A stretch of 21,694 bases of DNA, from assembly GCA_002328185.1 (NCBI GenBank), contig DCWQ01000041.1:13348-35041 (forward strand), given 5' to 3'. Under the pieces are notes generated by a model. It was not told where the DNA came from and did no database searches. It saw nothing but the letters and a program-made list of their open reading frames with translations. This DNA comes from Dehalococcoidia bacterium UBA2158 (GTDB taxonomy: Bacteria > Chloroflexota > Dehalococcoidia > Lucifugimonadales > UBA3495). Every line of letters starts with the position of its first letter. The stretch's first letter is position 1. Below, piece after piece: positions 14,315 to 21,046 of the stretch. The translations under genes were made by a program, and so were the position numbers.

Positions 14315-15361
14315 ATGCTTAATCAACGCACGGCTCATCTTGTGGGAAGTATCCCCCTGCCCGATGCGGAGACGGTCTTCCGAACGGTTTCCCAGGCGCT
14401 GGGGTCGTCTCTGAAGCGCGTTCCCGACGGCGAAACGGGCGATCGAAGCCGCTGGATCTGGTTTCAGCGGGCAATGCTGGAGAGCCACCCGGACATAGAG
14501 TTGGACACGGACACCCCGCCTTTCGAGGTGGTTCAGTGGGATGGCAAGATCGTCCGGGAAACCCAATGGATGAAATTCAAGGATGACGCCGACCCTTCGA
14601 CCTCTTATTTTTCTACCGGATACCGGGACGCGGCGGTCGCGTCCTACCAGATCTACGCCCGGCTGCAGGACGAGGGCGTTATCGGTCCGGACGTCCGCTT
14701 TCAAGTCAGCATCCCCACCCCCATGGCCACGACCTATATGTACATCAGCCCGAATGCCCGCGAAACCTACCTGCCGGCCTACGAGCGTGCTCTGGCGGAA
14801 GCAATATTTGGGATAGTAGGCGCCATTCCCCACGACCGGCTGGCTATCCAATGGGATGTCTGCCAAGAGGTGTTGGTCTTCGAGGACTATGCGCCCTTCG
14901 GAGGCCGGCCCGCCGACTACAAGGAGCAGATATTTGACGAACTGGCCCGCGTCGGCAGCCTCGTCCCGGAGACGGTGGAACTTGGCTACCACCTTTGCTA
15001 CGGCTCGCCCGCCGACGAACATCTCATCATGCCCAAGGACATGGGGATACTAGTGGAAATCGCCAACGGACTCACTTCGCGGTTGGCCCGCCGCCTGGAC
15101 TTCCTGCACCTTCCAGTGCCCAAACACCGCACCGACGCAGCGTACTTTGAGGCCCTGCGTTCCCTGAACGTGCCGGAGAGCGCCGAGGTTATGCTCGGTC
15201 TGGTCCACTTTGACGACGCGGAAGGGGACGCTGCGAGAATGGCCACCGCCAGCGATTATTTGAAGTCGTTCGGAATTTCCACCGAGTGCGGCTGGGGCCG
15301 GACCGACCCCGCCCGGGTCACAGGCCTTCTGGAGAGCCATGCCCGGGCGGCTGTCAACTAA
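14315..15361 (+). CDS. MetE C-terminal-domain-like (UROD/MetE-like) zinc methyltransferase
   Basis: A 348-aa protein with the core barrel of cobalamin-independent methionine synthase but without its N-terminal barrel. Seen: HLVGSIPLPDAE (8-19, like the TxxGSFPR start), LAIQWDVCQEV (176-186, the IQIDEP strand), GYHLCYGSP (224-232) and ISTECGWGR (321-329). In MetE the zinc that activates the thiol is bound by H-x-C, a Glu about 22 residues on, and a late Cys; here H226, C228, probably E248, and C325 fit. Such short proteins often transfer methyl groups between corrinoid or thiol carriers, as in archaeal and Dehalococcoides core-MetE, but many are uncharacterised. GAGGTGA lies about 7 bases before the ATG. 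It starts 36 bp after the LLM gene and 20 bp separate it from the next. The substrate is unknown. Confidence 0.8.
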   Translation: MLNQRTAHLVGSIPLPDAETVFRTVSQALGSSLKRVPDGETGDRSRWIWFQRAMLESHPDIELDTDTPPFEVVQWDGKIVRETQWMKFKDDADPSTSYFSTGYRDAAVASYQIYARLQDEGVIGPDVRFQVSIPTPMATTYMYISPNARETYLPAYERALAEAIFGIVGAIPHDRLAIQWDVCQEVLVFEDYAPFGGRPADYKEQIFDELARVGSLVPETVELGYHLCYGSPADEHLIMPKDMGILVEIANGLTSRLARRLDFLHLPVPKHRTDAAYFEALRSLNVPESAEVMLGLVHFDDAEGDAARMATASDYLKSFGISTECGWGRTDPARVTGLLESHARAAVN

Positions 15362-15381
15362 GAAAACTCGGAGAGACTGAA

Positions 15382-15993
15382 ATGACACAGGAGCCTGACC
15401 GGACTGAAGCCTGGGTCGCGATTCCCAGCGAGGCGGAGCGGCGCGTTCTGGCGCCTTCGGGTGTAGTTGCCGCAGGGTATGACTATGGGTTTCTGCCAAC
15501 CATGGGACGGCTACTCTCGGCCCATAAAGAGATCTGCCCGGCGTTCAGCCAGTTGTTTAGGACAATCATGTTCCAGCCGGCCCATCTGAGTCGACAGGAA
15601 AAGGAGATGGTTGCCGCAATCGTCGCCGCTGCTCAGGACTGCCGTTATTGAACTGAGTCCCACGCAGAGTTTCTGCGTGCCGAAGAAGGAAATACCGAGC
15701 TCGTAGAAGCGATCAAACAGGGGCGATGGCGCGATGTCCCGGATGTAACCGCAAGGGAGCATGCCCCGTGCGCTGTTGCCGAAAAAATGAGCGCTACCCG
15801 GACCGACATGATGGAAGGGGACTGGCAGCCCCTGCGGGACGTGGGGTTTGGCGACACCGAATGCCTGAAAGTCCGTCACATCGTGGGGCTTTTCAACTAC
15901 CTAACCCGGGTGGCGGATGGGTTCGGGTTAAAGCTCGACGTCAAAACCGAACAAGCGCGGTCCATCGGCAAGGTCCTGCTGAGCCCCGGTTAA
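15382..15993 (+). CDS. AhpD/CMD-like peroxidase-related selenoprotein (in-frame UGA = Sec90)
   Basis: Reading TGA at 15649-15651 as selenocysteine gives one uninterrupted 203-aa protein of the peroxidase-related AhpD / carboxymuconolactone decarboxylase family. Upstream of the TGA: LSRQEKEMVAAIVAAAQDC (69-87). Downstream: TESHAEFLRAEE (91-102), AEKMSATRTDMME and VGLFNYLTRVADGFG, the typical family C-terminus. The AhpD catalytic relay (Glu, then Cys 12 residues on, Cys at +3, His at +7) is matched exactly by E75, C87, U90 and H94, so the UGA replaces the redox cysteine of CxxC. There is no other stop and no other damage. A SECIS-like hairpin follows. The start ATG 15382 has GGAGAG about 7 bases before it. 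It is the last gene of the phhB operon. A conventional reading would end the protein at residue 89, and a nonsense mutation is the main alternative. The peroxidase or disulfide-reductase role is by family. Confidence 0.85.
15661..15679 (+). promoter_or_regulatory. Candidate bacterial SECIS element
   Basis: CACGCAGA / GTT / TCTGCGTG: a perfect 8-bp stem with a three-base loop inside the coding frame. The loop begins 17 nt after the in-frame TGA and starts with G. This matches the published bacterial SECIS model: a short stem-loop roughly 16-37 nt after the UGA, a small apical loop, and a G among its first two bases. It would bind SelB to direct Sec insertion. Confidence 0.75.
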
Positions 15994-16014
15994 ACCCGCC
16001 CCTAGTTAGGACAA

Positions 16015-17103
16015 TTACTGGAACTTGGGAAGGACCTTAGAGCCGAATAGGTCCAACGCCCGCATGACCTCGTCGTGGGTGGTGTCTCCGGCCTGAATCA
16101 TGATCAAGAGCTGGTCAACCCCCAAGTTCGCCCACCGTTCCACGCCACGGCAGACCGAGTCGATGTCGCCTCCGATGACGAGGCCGTCCTGGATAAGGTC
16201 TTCGTTGGAGCGCTCGAGGACAGCCTTGCGGACTCCGGGTCGTGCTACGGCTGACTGTAATCCCTCATAGTACTCGCCGGTGTGTGTGCCGAAGCGAACC
16301 TTCTGCAACTCCGAATCGTTGTCGCCCGCATACCAGCGGGCTGCAGCGCAAGCCCTGTCGCGTCCCACTGTGTAGTCCGCATCGATGTTTCCTATGATGA
16401 AAGTCGCCACCTGGTGGTTGGCGAATCCGCCTACCGGGGTGCATTCTACCTCGGCTTCACGGTAGGCCTTGATTGAAGTCTCGATCTCGGCCGGCTCGGT
16501 GCCGTTGAATCCCAATATGCCCAGTCCTTTCCGGGCCGCATCCGCATACGTTGCCGGTTGGCTGCCGGCGACCCAGAGCGGCGGATGGGGTTTTTGGACC
16601 GGCTTGGGCACCAAGGAACGTTGAAGCAAATCCGGGTACCACTTGCCCTGCCAACCGAGGAACGGGTCGTTCAAGAACATGGAACAGATCACTTCCAGCG
16701 ACTCATCCCATAGCTCTTTTGACTGGTCCGAAGTGACGCCGAAGGCCTCGATGTGGTAAGGCGACGCGCCTCTGCCGGTGCCAAACTCCACCCTGCCGTC
16801 GGACAGATGGTCGAGCGTGGATACATATTCAACCACCCGGTAAGGGTGATTGGCGGGCAGCACAACCACCGCAAGACCCAAACGTATGGTGGTGGTGTGT
16901 TGGGCGAGCGCCGCTAAGAAAAGCTCTGGAGATGAACTATGGCCGATCTCCGGATAGAAATGGTGTTCGGTCTGCCAGTAGCAATCGAACCCCACGGATT
17001 CCGCGTGTATTGCCTGGGCCATCGCCTCTTTGTATAGCAAGACTTCCCCGTCGTCCCGCCAGGGCTTTGGCATCTGAAGTTGGTTGAAATACCCAAATTT
17101 CAT
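16015..17103 (-). CDS. LLM-class flavin-dependent oxidoreductase (bacterial luciferase-like)
   Basis: A 362-aa luciferase-like monooxygenase. Clear family segments are AESVGFDCYWQTEHHFYPE (the W-x-x-EHHF active-site region), IRLGLAVVVLPANHPYRVVE, STLDHLSDGRVEFGTGRG (flavin phosphate-binding), KPHPPLWVAGS and GDIDSVCRGVERWANLGVDQLLIMIQ near the C-terminus. It belongs to a different subgroup from the LLM gene at 13256, closer to FMN-dependent alkane/luciferase-type enzymes that need a separate flavin reductase. The gene converges on the selenoprotein gene with 21 bp between stops and no visible terminator. Only a weak AGGT precedes the ATG. The substrate cannot be deduced. Confidence 0.88.
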   Translation of the reverse strand: MKFGYFNQLQMPKPWRDDGEVLLYKEAMAQAIHAESVGFDCYWQTEHHFYPEIGHSSSPELFLAALAQHTTTIRLGLAVVVLPANHPYRVVEYVSTLDHLSDGRVEFGTGRGASPYHIEAFGVTSDQSKELWDESLEVICSMFLNDPFLGWQGKWYPDLLQRSLVPKPVQKPHPPLWVAGSQPATYADAARKGLGILGFNGTEPAEIETSIKAYREAEVECTPVGGFANHQVATFIIGNIDADYTVGRDRACAAARWYAGDNDSELQKVRFGTHTGEYYEGLQSAVARPGVRKAVLERSNEDLIQDGLVIGGDIDSVCRGVERWANLGVDQLLIMIQAGDTTHDEVMRALDLFGSKVLPKFQ

Positions 17104-17712
17104 CGATCATACCTAAATCACCAATAGCGATTGGCCGATATGTTAACACGGTCTGCTCTTCGAATCTTAGCTACGGCCACCCACAATATCTGAGCTACCA
17201 ATCTGGTTGAAACGCATGGTAAAGTAGCCAACCAGCCGCGATGTAGCTATTTTCATGCCTTTAACTTGAAATCACACTAGCAATAGTGCATCTAAGAGAG
17301 CCAACTGCCAGAATTCAACCAACACAACTGACCGTTCACATTAATTAGGGCCGGGACTTCAGCTTGACCGCGTTTGTCGGCCCGGCATGATAGTCCCGCC
17401 CGAACGCAGGAGAACGGCATTGGAGCAGACCGAGGAGCTTTGCGATGTGAATCTTCGTCTGGTTTGGATTCTGTGTCGCCCTGGGAGCCTCCATCAACGA
17501 GATAGTTTTGTGGGATCTGATTGCCCGCCATTGGAACGAGGATGCGCCGCAGCCCACCGGATTTAAACCTCCGCCGCTGAAGTTCAGGAGGCTTCCACCC
17601 CCGCGGCGAAAAATGCCCCCCAGCGGGCAAAGAGACAGCAGCACGTTGAAAATCGCCAAAGCCGACTGCATCATTGCTATGGCCCAACTGCTGGGGCCGA
17701 TATAGATGATGG
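17104..17712. other. About 600 bp, lower-GC region without a convincing gene
   Basis: The first ~240 bases (17104-17340) are clearly AT-richer than the surrounding genes. Frames in 17340-17712 are open on both strands but rich in Pro/Arg/Ser, with no recognisable family. One plus frame (from 17451, directly after ATG-TGA) has a hydrophobic stretch followed by IVLWDLIARHWNEDAP, but it has no credible start. Upstream signals for the flanking divergent genes must lie here; I could not identify a good promoter. Confidence 0.5.
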
Positions 17713-18471
17713 TTGGATGTGTGGATAGTGGACTTGGTGCAGGTTTCAGAATCATTGCCCGGACCATTCAAGCGGGGCAACGAGACCGGACTGACGTACG
17801 ACCTGAAGATGGCCGCCTGGGAGTGGTTGTACCGCGAAGCGGGCTGCCGGGTTATTGGGTTGGAGGTCAAGCTAGAGGGACCGGGCGGCCGCATCGTTGA
17901 CCTGGCGGCGGTGGGGCCCGAGAACACCTTCTACATCGTTGAGGTCAAATCCAGCAGATCGGATTTTTCCAGGGACGACCACACTTCGGACGACTTCACC
18001 GAGCTGCAGGGGCGTGAGGGCACGGTCGCCGGCCGGACTGGTCTGGCCAAGAAGACACTGCGCCAAGCCATGGACTACGCCCAGGCGACCAATCCCGATG
18101 ATTGGCGGGAGGTTCCGGCCGTCAAGCAAGCCCTGGCTGATTACCGCCGGGTGTCCGGCAAGGAAGAGGCGTACCGAAACCGGGTCGCTACCTTCAGCAC
18201 CAAGTTCCACGACCCCCGATTCATGGGGATAGCCGACTTCCATTACCTGATTGCGCCCAAAGGCGTGGTCACCCGTGGCAGCCTGCCGCCGCAGTGGGGG
18301 TTGTTGGACGAGACATCGGCGGTCTTGCTACCCGCGCCCCGAAAAGATGCCCGTAAGAATACCGGCATCGTCTCCAACTTTCTGCGGGCCATCGCGCGTA
18401 GCAACACTACGTCAATGATGCGTTCCCAGGGAATGGCTTTCACTAGGGGAGAGACGGGGCTAACGAGTTAG
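17713..18471 (+). CDS. MmcB-like PD-(D/E)XK nuclease-fold protein
   Basis: An open frame of up to 252 aa. Residues 45-85 show the PD-(D/E)XK core: CRVIGLEVKLEG, IVDLAAV (D63), a turn, then FYIVEVKSSRSDF with E77-x-K79. A further segment, FHYLIAPKGVV...LPPQWGLLDE, matches the tail of MmcB-type DNA-repair nucleases, in which the protein returns from a Tyr/Phe strand to a GLI/GLL strand. The ExK and upstream Asp are all present, so metal-dependent nuclease activity is plausible. The start is uncertain: TTG 17713 is the longest choice, several GTG codons follow, and the first in-frame ATG is codon 33. It is an orphan with no methyltransferase or helicase partner, so a restriction system is unlikely. 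GC content is high, unlike the DNA on both sides. Confidence 0.68.
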   Translation: MDVWIVDLVQVSESLPGPFKRGNETGLTYDLKMAAWEWLYREAGCRVIGLEVKLEGPGGRIVDLAAVGPENTFYIVEVKSSRSDFSRDDHTSDDFTELQGREGTVAGRTGLAKKTLRQAMDYAQATNPDDWREVPAVKQALADYRRVSGKEEAYRNRVATFSTKFHDPRFMGIADFHYLIAPKGVVTRGSLPPQWGLLDETSAVLLPAPRKDARKNTGIVSNFLRAIARSNTTSMMRSQGMAFTRGETGLTS

Positions 18472-18610
18472 GGGCGCTTGGACGGGCCTAGTTTCATTTC
18501 CGACCAGTCTTCGATCCCAGGCTAAAGTGGCCATGAACGACGGGCACGTGATTCAACGTGACGATGGAAAAGACGAATAAAAACAGGAACGTATCAGTCA
18601 AACAAAGCGC

Positions 18611-18635
18611 GTTCTGGCGACCACTAGACCAGAAC
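18611..18635 (-). terminator. Terminator-like hairpin after the surface-protein remnant
   Basis: GTTCTGG / 11-base loop / CCAGAAC, a 7-bp stem just after the minus-strand stop at 18641, followed on that strand by GCGCTTTGTTTG. The T-richness is imperfect. Confidence 0.4.
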
Positions 18636-18640
18636 CTCGG

Positions 18641-19176
18641 CTAAGGATTTGGACAGCTATTGATCAGGCCGCTCTGGTCGCCGACCCAGACCTGTAGAGC
18701 AACCGGTAATTCGTTGCCTTCATCGTCGGTAACAGATACGTCGAATATATCTTTGACAAATAGAAAAGCGGTTGACCATGTGTAGTTATCTTTGATCTTG
18801 GTCTGGTGGACGTCCTCTATCACATCTGACCAGTAGGTCCCGTTGGTGACGGCTGCCACGGTCGAATACTTGATGGTCTGGGATGTATCGGCGTTGATAA
18901 AGAGCTTTGGATTCCAGTCCCATTCATAATTAAAGCGGCTGACCGATTCCCCCATTCAGGAGTGCCGCTCTTTAGACCGTCGATTATGTCACCGGAAGGA
19001 TCAATCAATAGGGTTGAAAATCCTGGTGGCAGTAGATTTTCGATGTCATGGAGTTCGATCGTATCTGCCCCTGTGTTGTTTATCGTTAAGGTGAAATCGA
19101 TGCCGAAGGTGTAGATAAATGGAGATGCATTGGTGTTGGTCGAAACTGGATCTGCGTTGTCCATGACAAGACTCAC
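18641..19176 (-). pseudogene. Fragment of a secreted/surface protein with DUF11-like beta domain, frameshifted
   Basis: The translated segment contains ADPVSTNTNASPFIYTFGI, FTLTINNTGADTIELHDIEN, LLPPGFSTLLIDPSGDI and FINADTSQTIKYSTVAAVTN, the pattern of DUF11/CARDB-type Ig-like domains in which TxxNTG is followed by an LPPGF turn. It ends in a proper C-terminus (GLINSCPNP). The 5' end of this gene is absent: the frame runs straight out of a GNAT coding start. A second break lies at the five-C run 18949-18953. With one extra base the frame continues GTPEWGESVSRFNYEWDWNP; as written, two frames are needed. GC content is visibly lower (about 40-50% in sampled lines) than in the flanking PIG-L gene (about 60%), suggesting acquired DNA. 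The parent function is likely cell-surface; nothing more can be said. Confidence 0.62.
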
Positions 19177-19296
19177 CGGCACTGGAAAGTCGGTCGGAAA
19201 ATTGTGCTGGTATGGAATGGCTCCGAATGCCTCGAAGATGATCTGTCCGCATTGTTCGGCATCTGCGGCCGTTCCAGGGCGTAGGGTGATAGCCAT
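19177..19296 (-). pseudogene. Truncated GNAT acetyltransferase, first 40 codons only
   Basis: The start MAITLRPGTAADAEQC, followed by FEAF and HNFPTDFPVP, is the N-terminal alpha-1/alpha-2 region of a GNAT N-acetyltransferase; the acetyl-CoA-binding part is missing. GGGAG lies about 9 bases before ATG 19296, and the gene sits 68 bp downstream of PIG-L on the same strand, so it was probably the second gene of that operon. After about codon 40 the frame passes without a stop into the low-GC surface-protein fragment, marking a breakpoint near 19177. It could be a deletion or insertion scar, or an assembly chimera. Confidence 0.6.
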
Positions 19297-19364
19297 GGCG
19301 CTTAGCTCCCAGTGTCGTATGCGAATAGGATGCGATGCAAAGACCCTAGGATCCCAACCAACCG

Positions 19365-20108
19365 CTACCGGTGCAGCAGTTGCCACTCCAGCGAGCCCAA
19401 GTTGAAGGTTATGCGCCGGAAAGCCTCGGCGTGGTCCAGGCCAGTGGCCTTTTTGTGGCGGCCCGAGTTGTTGGTGACCCGTTCCAGCCGCACTTCCCTG
19501 TCCGATGACATCTGGCTGGCGTGGGCGCCCAGGGAGTCGACTTTCACATCCAGGTAGGTCCCGATGTCGACGAATACGTCCGGGTCTTCCCCACCCCAGA
19601 GGAGCGCTTGCTCGACTCGGTGCGGCTCCAGTCCTTCCTCGGTTATCTGCTCCGGAAAGTGCTGGTAGCTCCAGGCATAGGTGAACGCTGCGTCTATGGC
19701 GGCCTGGCCGCTCTTGCGGTGGTCGCGGTGGGTGTGAGAGGTGCTGCGGTAGGGGTCGACGGCCAAGATCAGGTCCGGTTTGAACCGGCGTATCTCTCGC
19801 GTAACCTGACTGCGGAACAATTTGGTGTCCTCAAGCCCGCCGTCCGGATGGGCCAGGAATACAACGTCAGTTACACCAACGATGTCAGAAGCGTCGTGCT
19901 GTTCCACTACTCTTGTGGCGGCCAGCCGCTCCGATGTCATCTCCCGGTCGCCGGTGCCTTTGTTGCCGTTGGTGCACATCACCACCGAAGCCACGGTCCC
20001 AAATTCCTTGATCCATTTTGATAGAGTTCCGCCGCATCCGCCCTCGCAGTCGTCGGGATGTGGCGTGATTGCCATTGCCCTCTTGGGCGCGGTTGTTAGT
20101 ATTTCCAT
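19365..20108 (-). CDS. PIG-L family (LmbE-like) deacetylase
   Basis: A 247-aa zinc-dependent N-acetyl hydrolase of the PIG-L/LmbE fold. The metal motif TPHPDDCEGGCGG (15-27; H17 and D20) and the second site STSHTHRDH (122-130; D129/H130) are present, with LAHPDGG (85-91) and DLILAVDP (112-119) between them. Relatives deacetylate GlcNAc-containing glycolipids or thiol precursors (MshB, BshB) or unknown small molecules. The start is ATG 20108, because a TAG lies in frame three codons upstream; GGAG is rather distant (about 15 bases). A TATAAT box lies about 40 bases upstream. It was probably followed in the same operon by the now truncated GNAT gene. The substrate is not deducible. Confidence 0.88.
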   Translation of the reverse strand: MEILTTAPKRAMAITPHPDDCEGGCGGTLSKWIKEFGTVASVVMCTNGNKGTGDREMTSERLAATRVVEQHDASDIVGVTDVVFLAHPDGGLEDTKLFRSQVTREIRRFKPDLILAVDPYRSTSHTHRDHRKSGQAAIDAAFTYAWSYQHFPEQITEEGLEPHRVEQALLWGGEDPDVFVDIGTYLDVKVDSLGAHASQMSSDREVRLERVTNNSGRHKKATGLDHAEAFRRITFNLGSLEWQLLHR

Positions 20109-20149
20109 CCAGTACTAAGTGTTCTCCTCACAGGGCATTGCCGTCAGCT

Positions 20150-20155
20150 ATTATA
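20150..20155 (-). promoter_or_regulatory. Candidate -10 box for PIG-L
   Basis: TATAAT on the minus strand, about 42 bases before the PIG-L start. The best -35 partner, CCGACA, lies 19 bp upstream and is poor. This is a call from the -10 alone. Confidence 0.4.
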
Positions 20156-20245
20156 CGGAATCCACCGGGCATGATGTCGGAAAAACTTTCGATTCCCAAG
20201 GCGAAATCCAGAGAGGGTAAACCAGAAGAAAACGCAGCTGTACCG

Positions 20246-20884
20246 CTAGACGGCGGAGAGGGTTTTTGAGAGGCCCAGGGGGGTTGCGGCGTAACGCCCG
20301 GAGCGGCCTGGGATGCGTTCCAGCCAACCGAACTTGGACCGTGCGGCGTTGCGGAGGGTCTGGGTGAAATTGCCCGGCTTACGCCACCCGGCCAGGTCGA
20401 AGAGCCAGCCCAGTTCTTCGGCGTTTACACCATCGACAGCGAACTGGCGGCTAGCGCCCTCTGTGGCCACCACCACCCGGCGCATGTCGCCCAGGGGGGC
20501 TGCTTCCTGGCAGAAACTGGTAAAACTGGCCTGGCCAGTTTTGGAAGAAAATGCGGGGGGCATCTCGGCGGTTCCGGTTCCGGCGCCGTCGTTACTTTTG
20601 GCAGTTACTTGCCTTGGGGTAGCGGCTGGCGGGGAAACGGGTACCGCGGGCGAGGCAGGTTCTGCCGTCATGGTGGCGGCGGCCAACGCCGTCGCTGCGA
20701 CGCCCGTACTTTTTTCCGTAGCGCTACCAGCCGTATCGCCGGCTACTCCAATAGAAGGGGACTGCATCAGGTCACGTGGCAGGTCATGCAAGGCCATGCT
20801 CACAATCTCGTGGAGTACTTCCGCCTCTTCAGACTCGAAGGTGATCTGCGCATTGTTGGGCAGCGATATGGAGACTTTAACCAT
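20246..20884 (-). CDS. Unrecognised two-domain protein with C-terminal winged-helix-like region
   Basis: I do not recognise this 212-aa protein. Residues 1-40 (MVKVSISLPNNAQITFESEE onward) look like a small alpha/beta segment. Residues 41-125 are an Ala/Thr/Pro/Ser-rich, probably disordered linker. Residues 126-212 form a compact domain with VNAEELGWLFDLAGWRKP, then TQTLRNAARSKFGWLERIPG and RSGRYAATPLG, in which a helix pair is followed by a wing-like GRSGRYAAT strand, as in winged-helix DNA-binding domains. I chose ATG 20884 because the promoter and a palindrome lie just upstream, which rules out the longer upstream reading. It follows uvrC on the same strand after 162 bp but has its own promoter. 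A DNA-binding regulator that controls itself is a reasonable inference, not shown. Confidence 0.6.
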   Translation of the reverse strand: MVKVSISLPNNAQITFESEEAEVLHEIVSMALHDLPRDLMQSPSIGVAGDTAGSATEKSTGVAATALAAATMTAEPASPAVPVSPPAATPRQVTAKSNDGAGTGTAEMPPAFSSKTGQASFTSFCQEAAPLGDMRRVVVATEGASRQFAVDGVNAEELGWLFDLAGWRKPGNFTQTLRNAARSKFGWLERIPGRSGRYAATPLGLSKTLSAV

Positions 20885-20926
20885 GTTTACACTTAAGCTG
20901 CAGGTAAAGGGATACCTATTGCATCG

Positions 20927-20940
20927 GATGGGTACCCATC
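20927..20940. promoter_or_regulatory. 14-bp perfect palindrome overlapping the promoter (candidate operator)
   Basis: GATGGGTACCCATC reads the same on both strands. It begins inside the -10 box and extends over the predicted transcription start of the 20246-20884 gene, the usual place for a repressor operator. Confidence 0.55.
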
Positions 20941-20966
20941 GTACCGCAGGGCCTGACCAAAGGCAA
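20938..20966 (-). promoter_or_regulatory. Promoter of the unknown winged-helix-like gene
   Basis: On the minus strand: TTGCCT (20966-20961), exactly 17 bp, TACGAT (20943-20938). Each hexamer matches four of six consensus bases. The predicted leader is about 47 nt. Confidence 0.55.
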
Positions 20967-21046
20967 ACCAGGTACACGGTAGAAGTGTAGATTGAAGGAT
21001 AACTCAGGCGTGGACAGGCGTGTACCACACAGAACCAGACGGAAAA

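Noticed and set aside
15286..15651. AhpD-like gene as a simple truncated pseudogene ending at TGA 15649
   Set aside because: The frame is intact for 114 further codons. The TGA sits on the redox cysteine, and a SECIS-like hairpin follows at the right distance. Pseudogenes seldom show this, though it remains the main alternative.
17445..17705. Possible small protein after ATG-TGA with a hydrophobic stretch (second Sec candidate)
   Set aside because: The TGA is the second codon, with no conserved motif and no SECIS-type hairpin at the proper distance. No start codon supports the rest.
17292..17927. Minus-strand frame of 211 codons next to the PD-(D/E)XK gene
   Set aside because: It is rich in Pro/Ser/Arg, overlaps the 5' half of a better-supported gene and resembles nothing.
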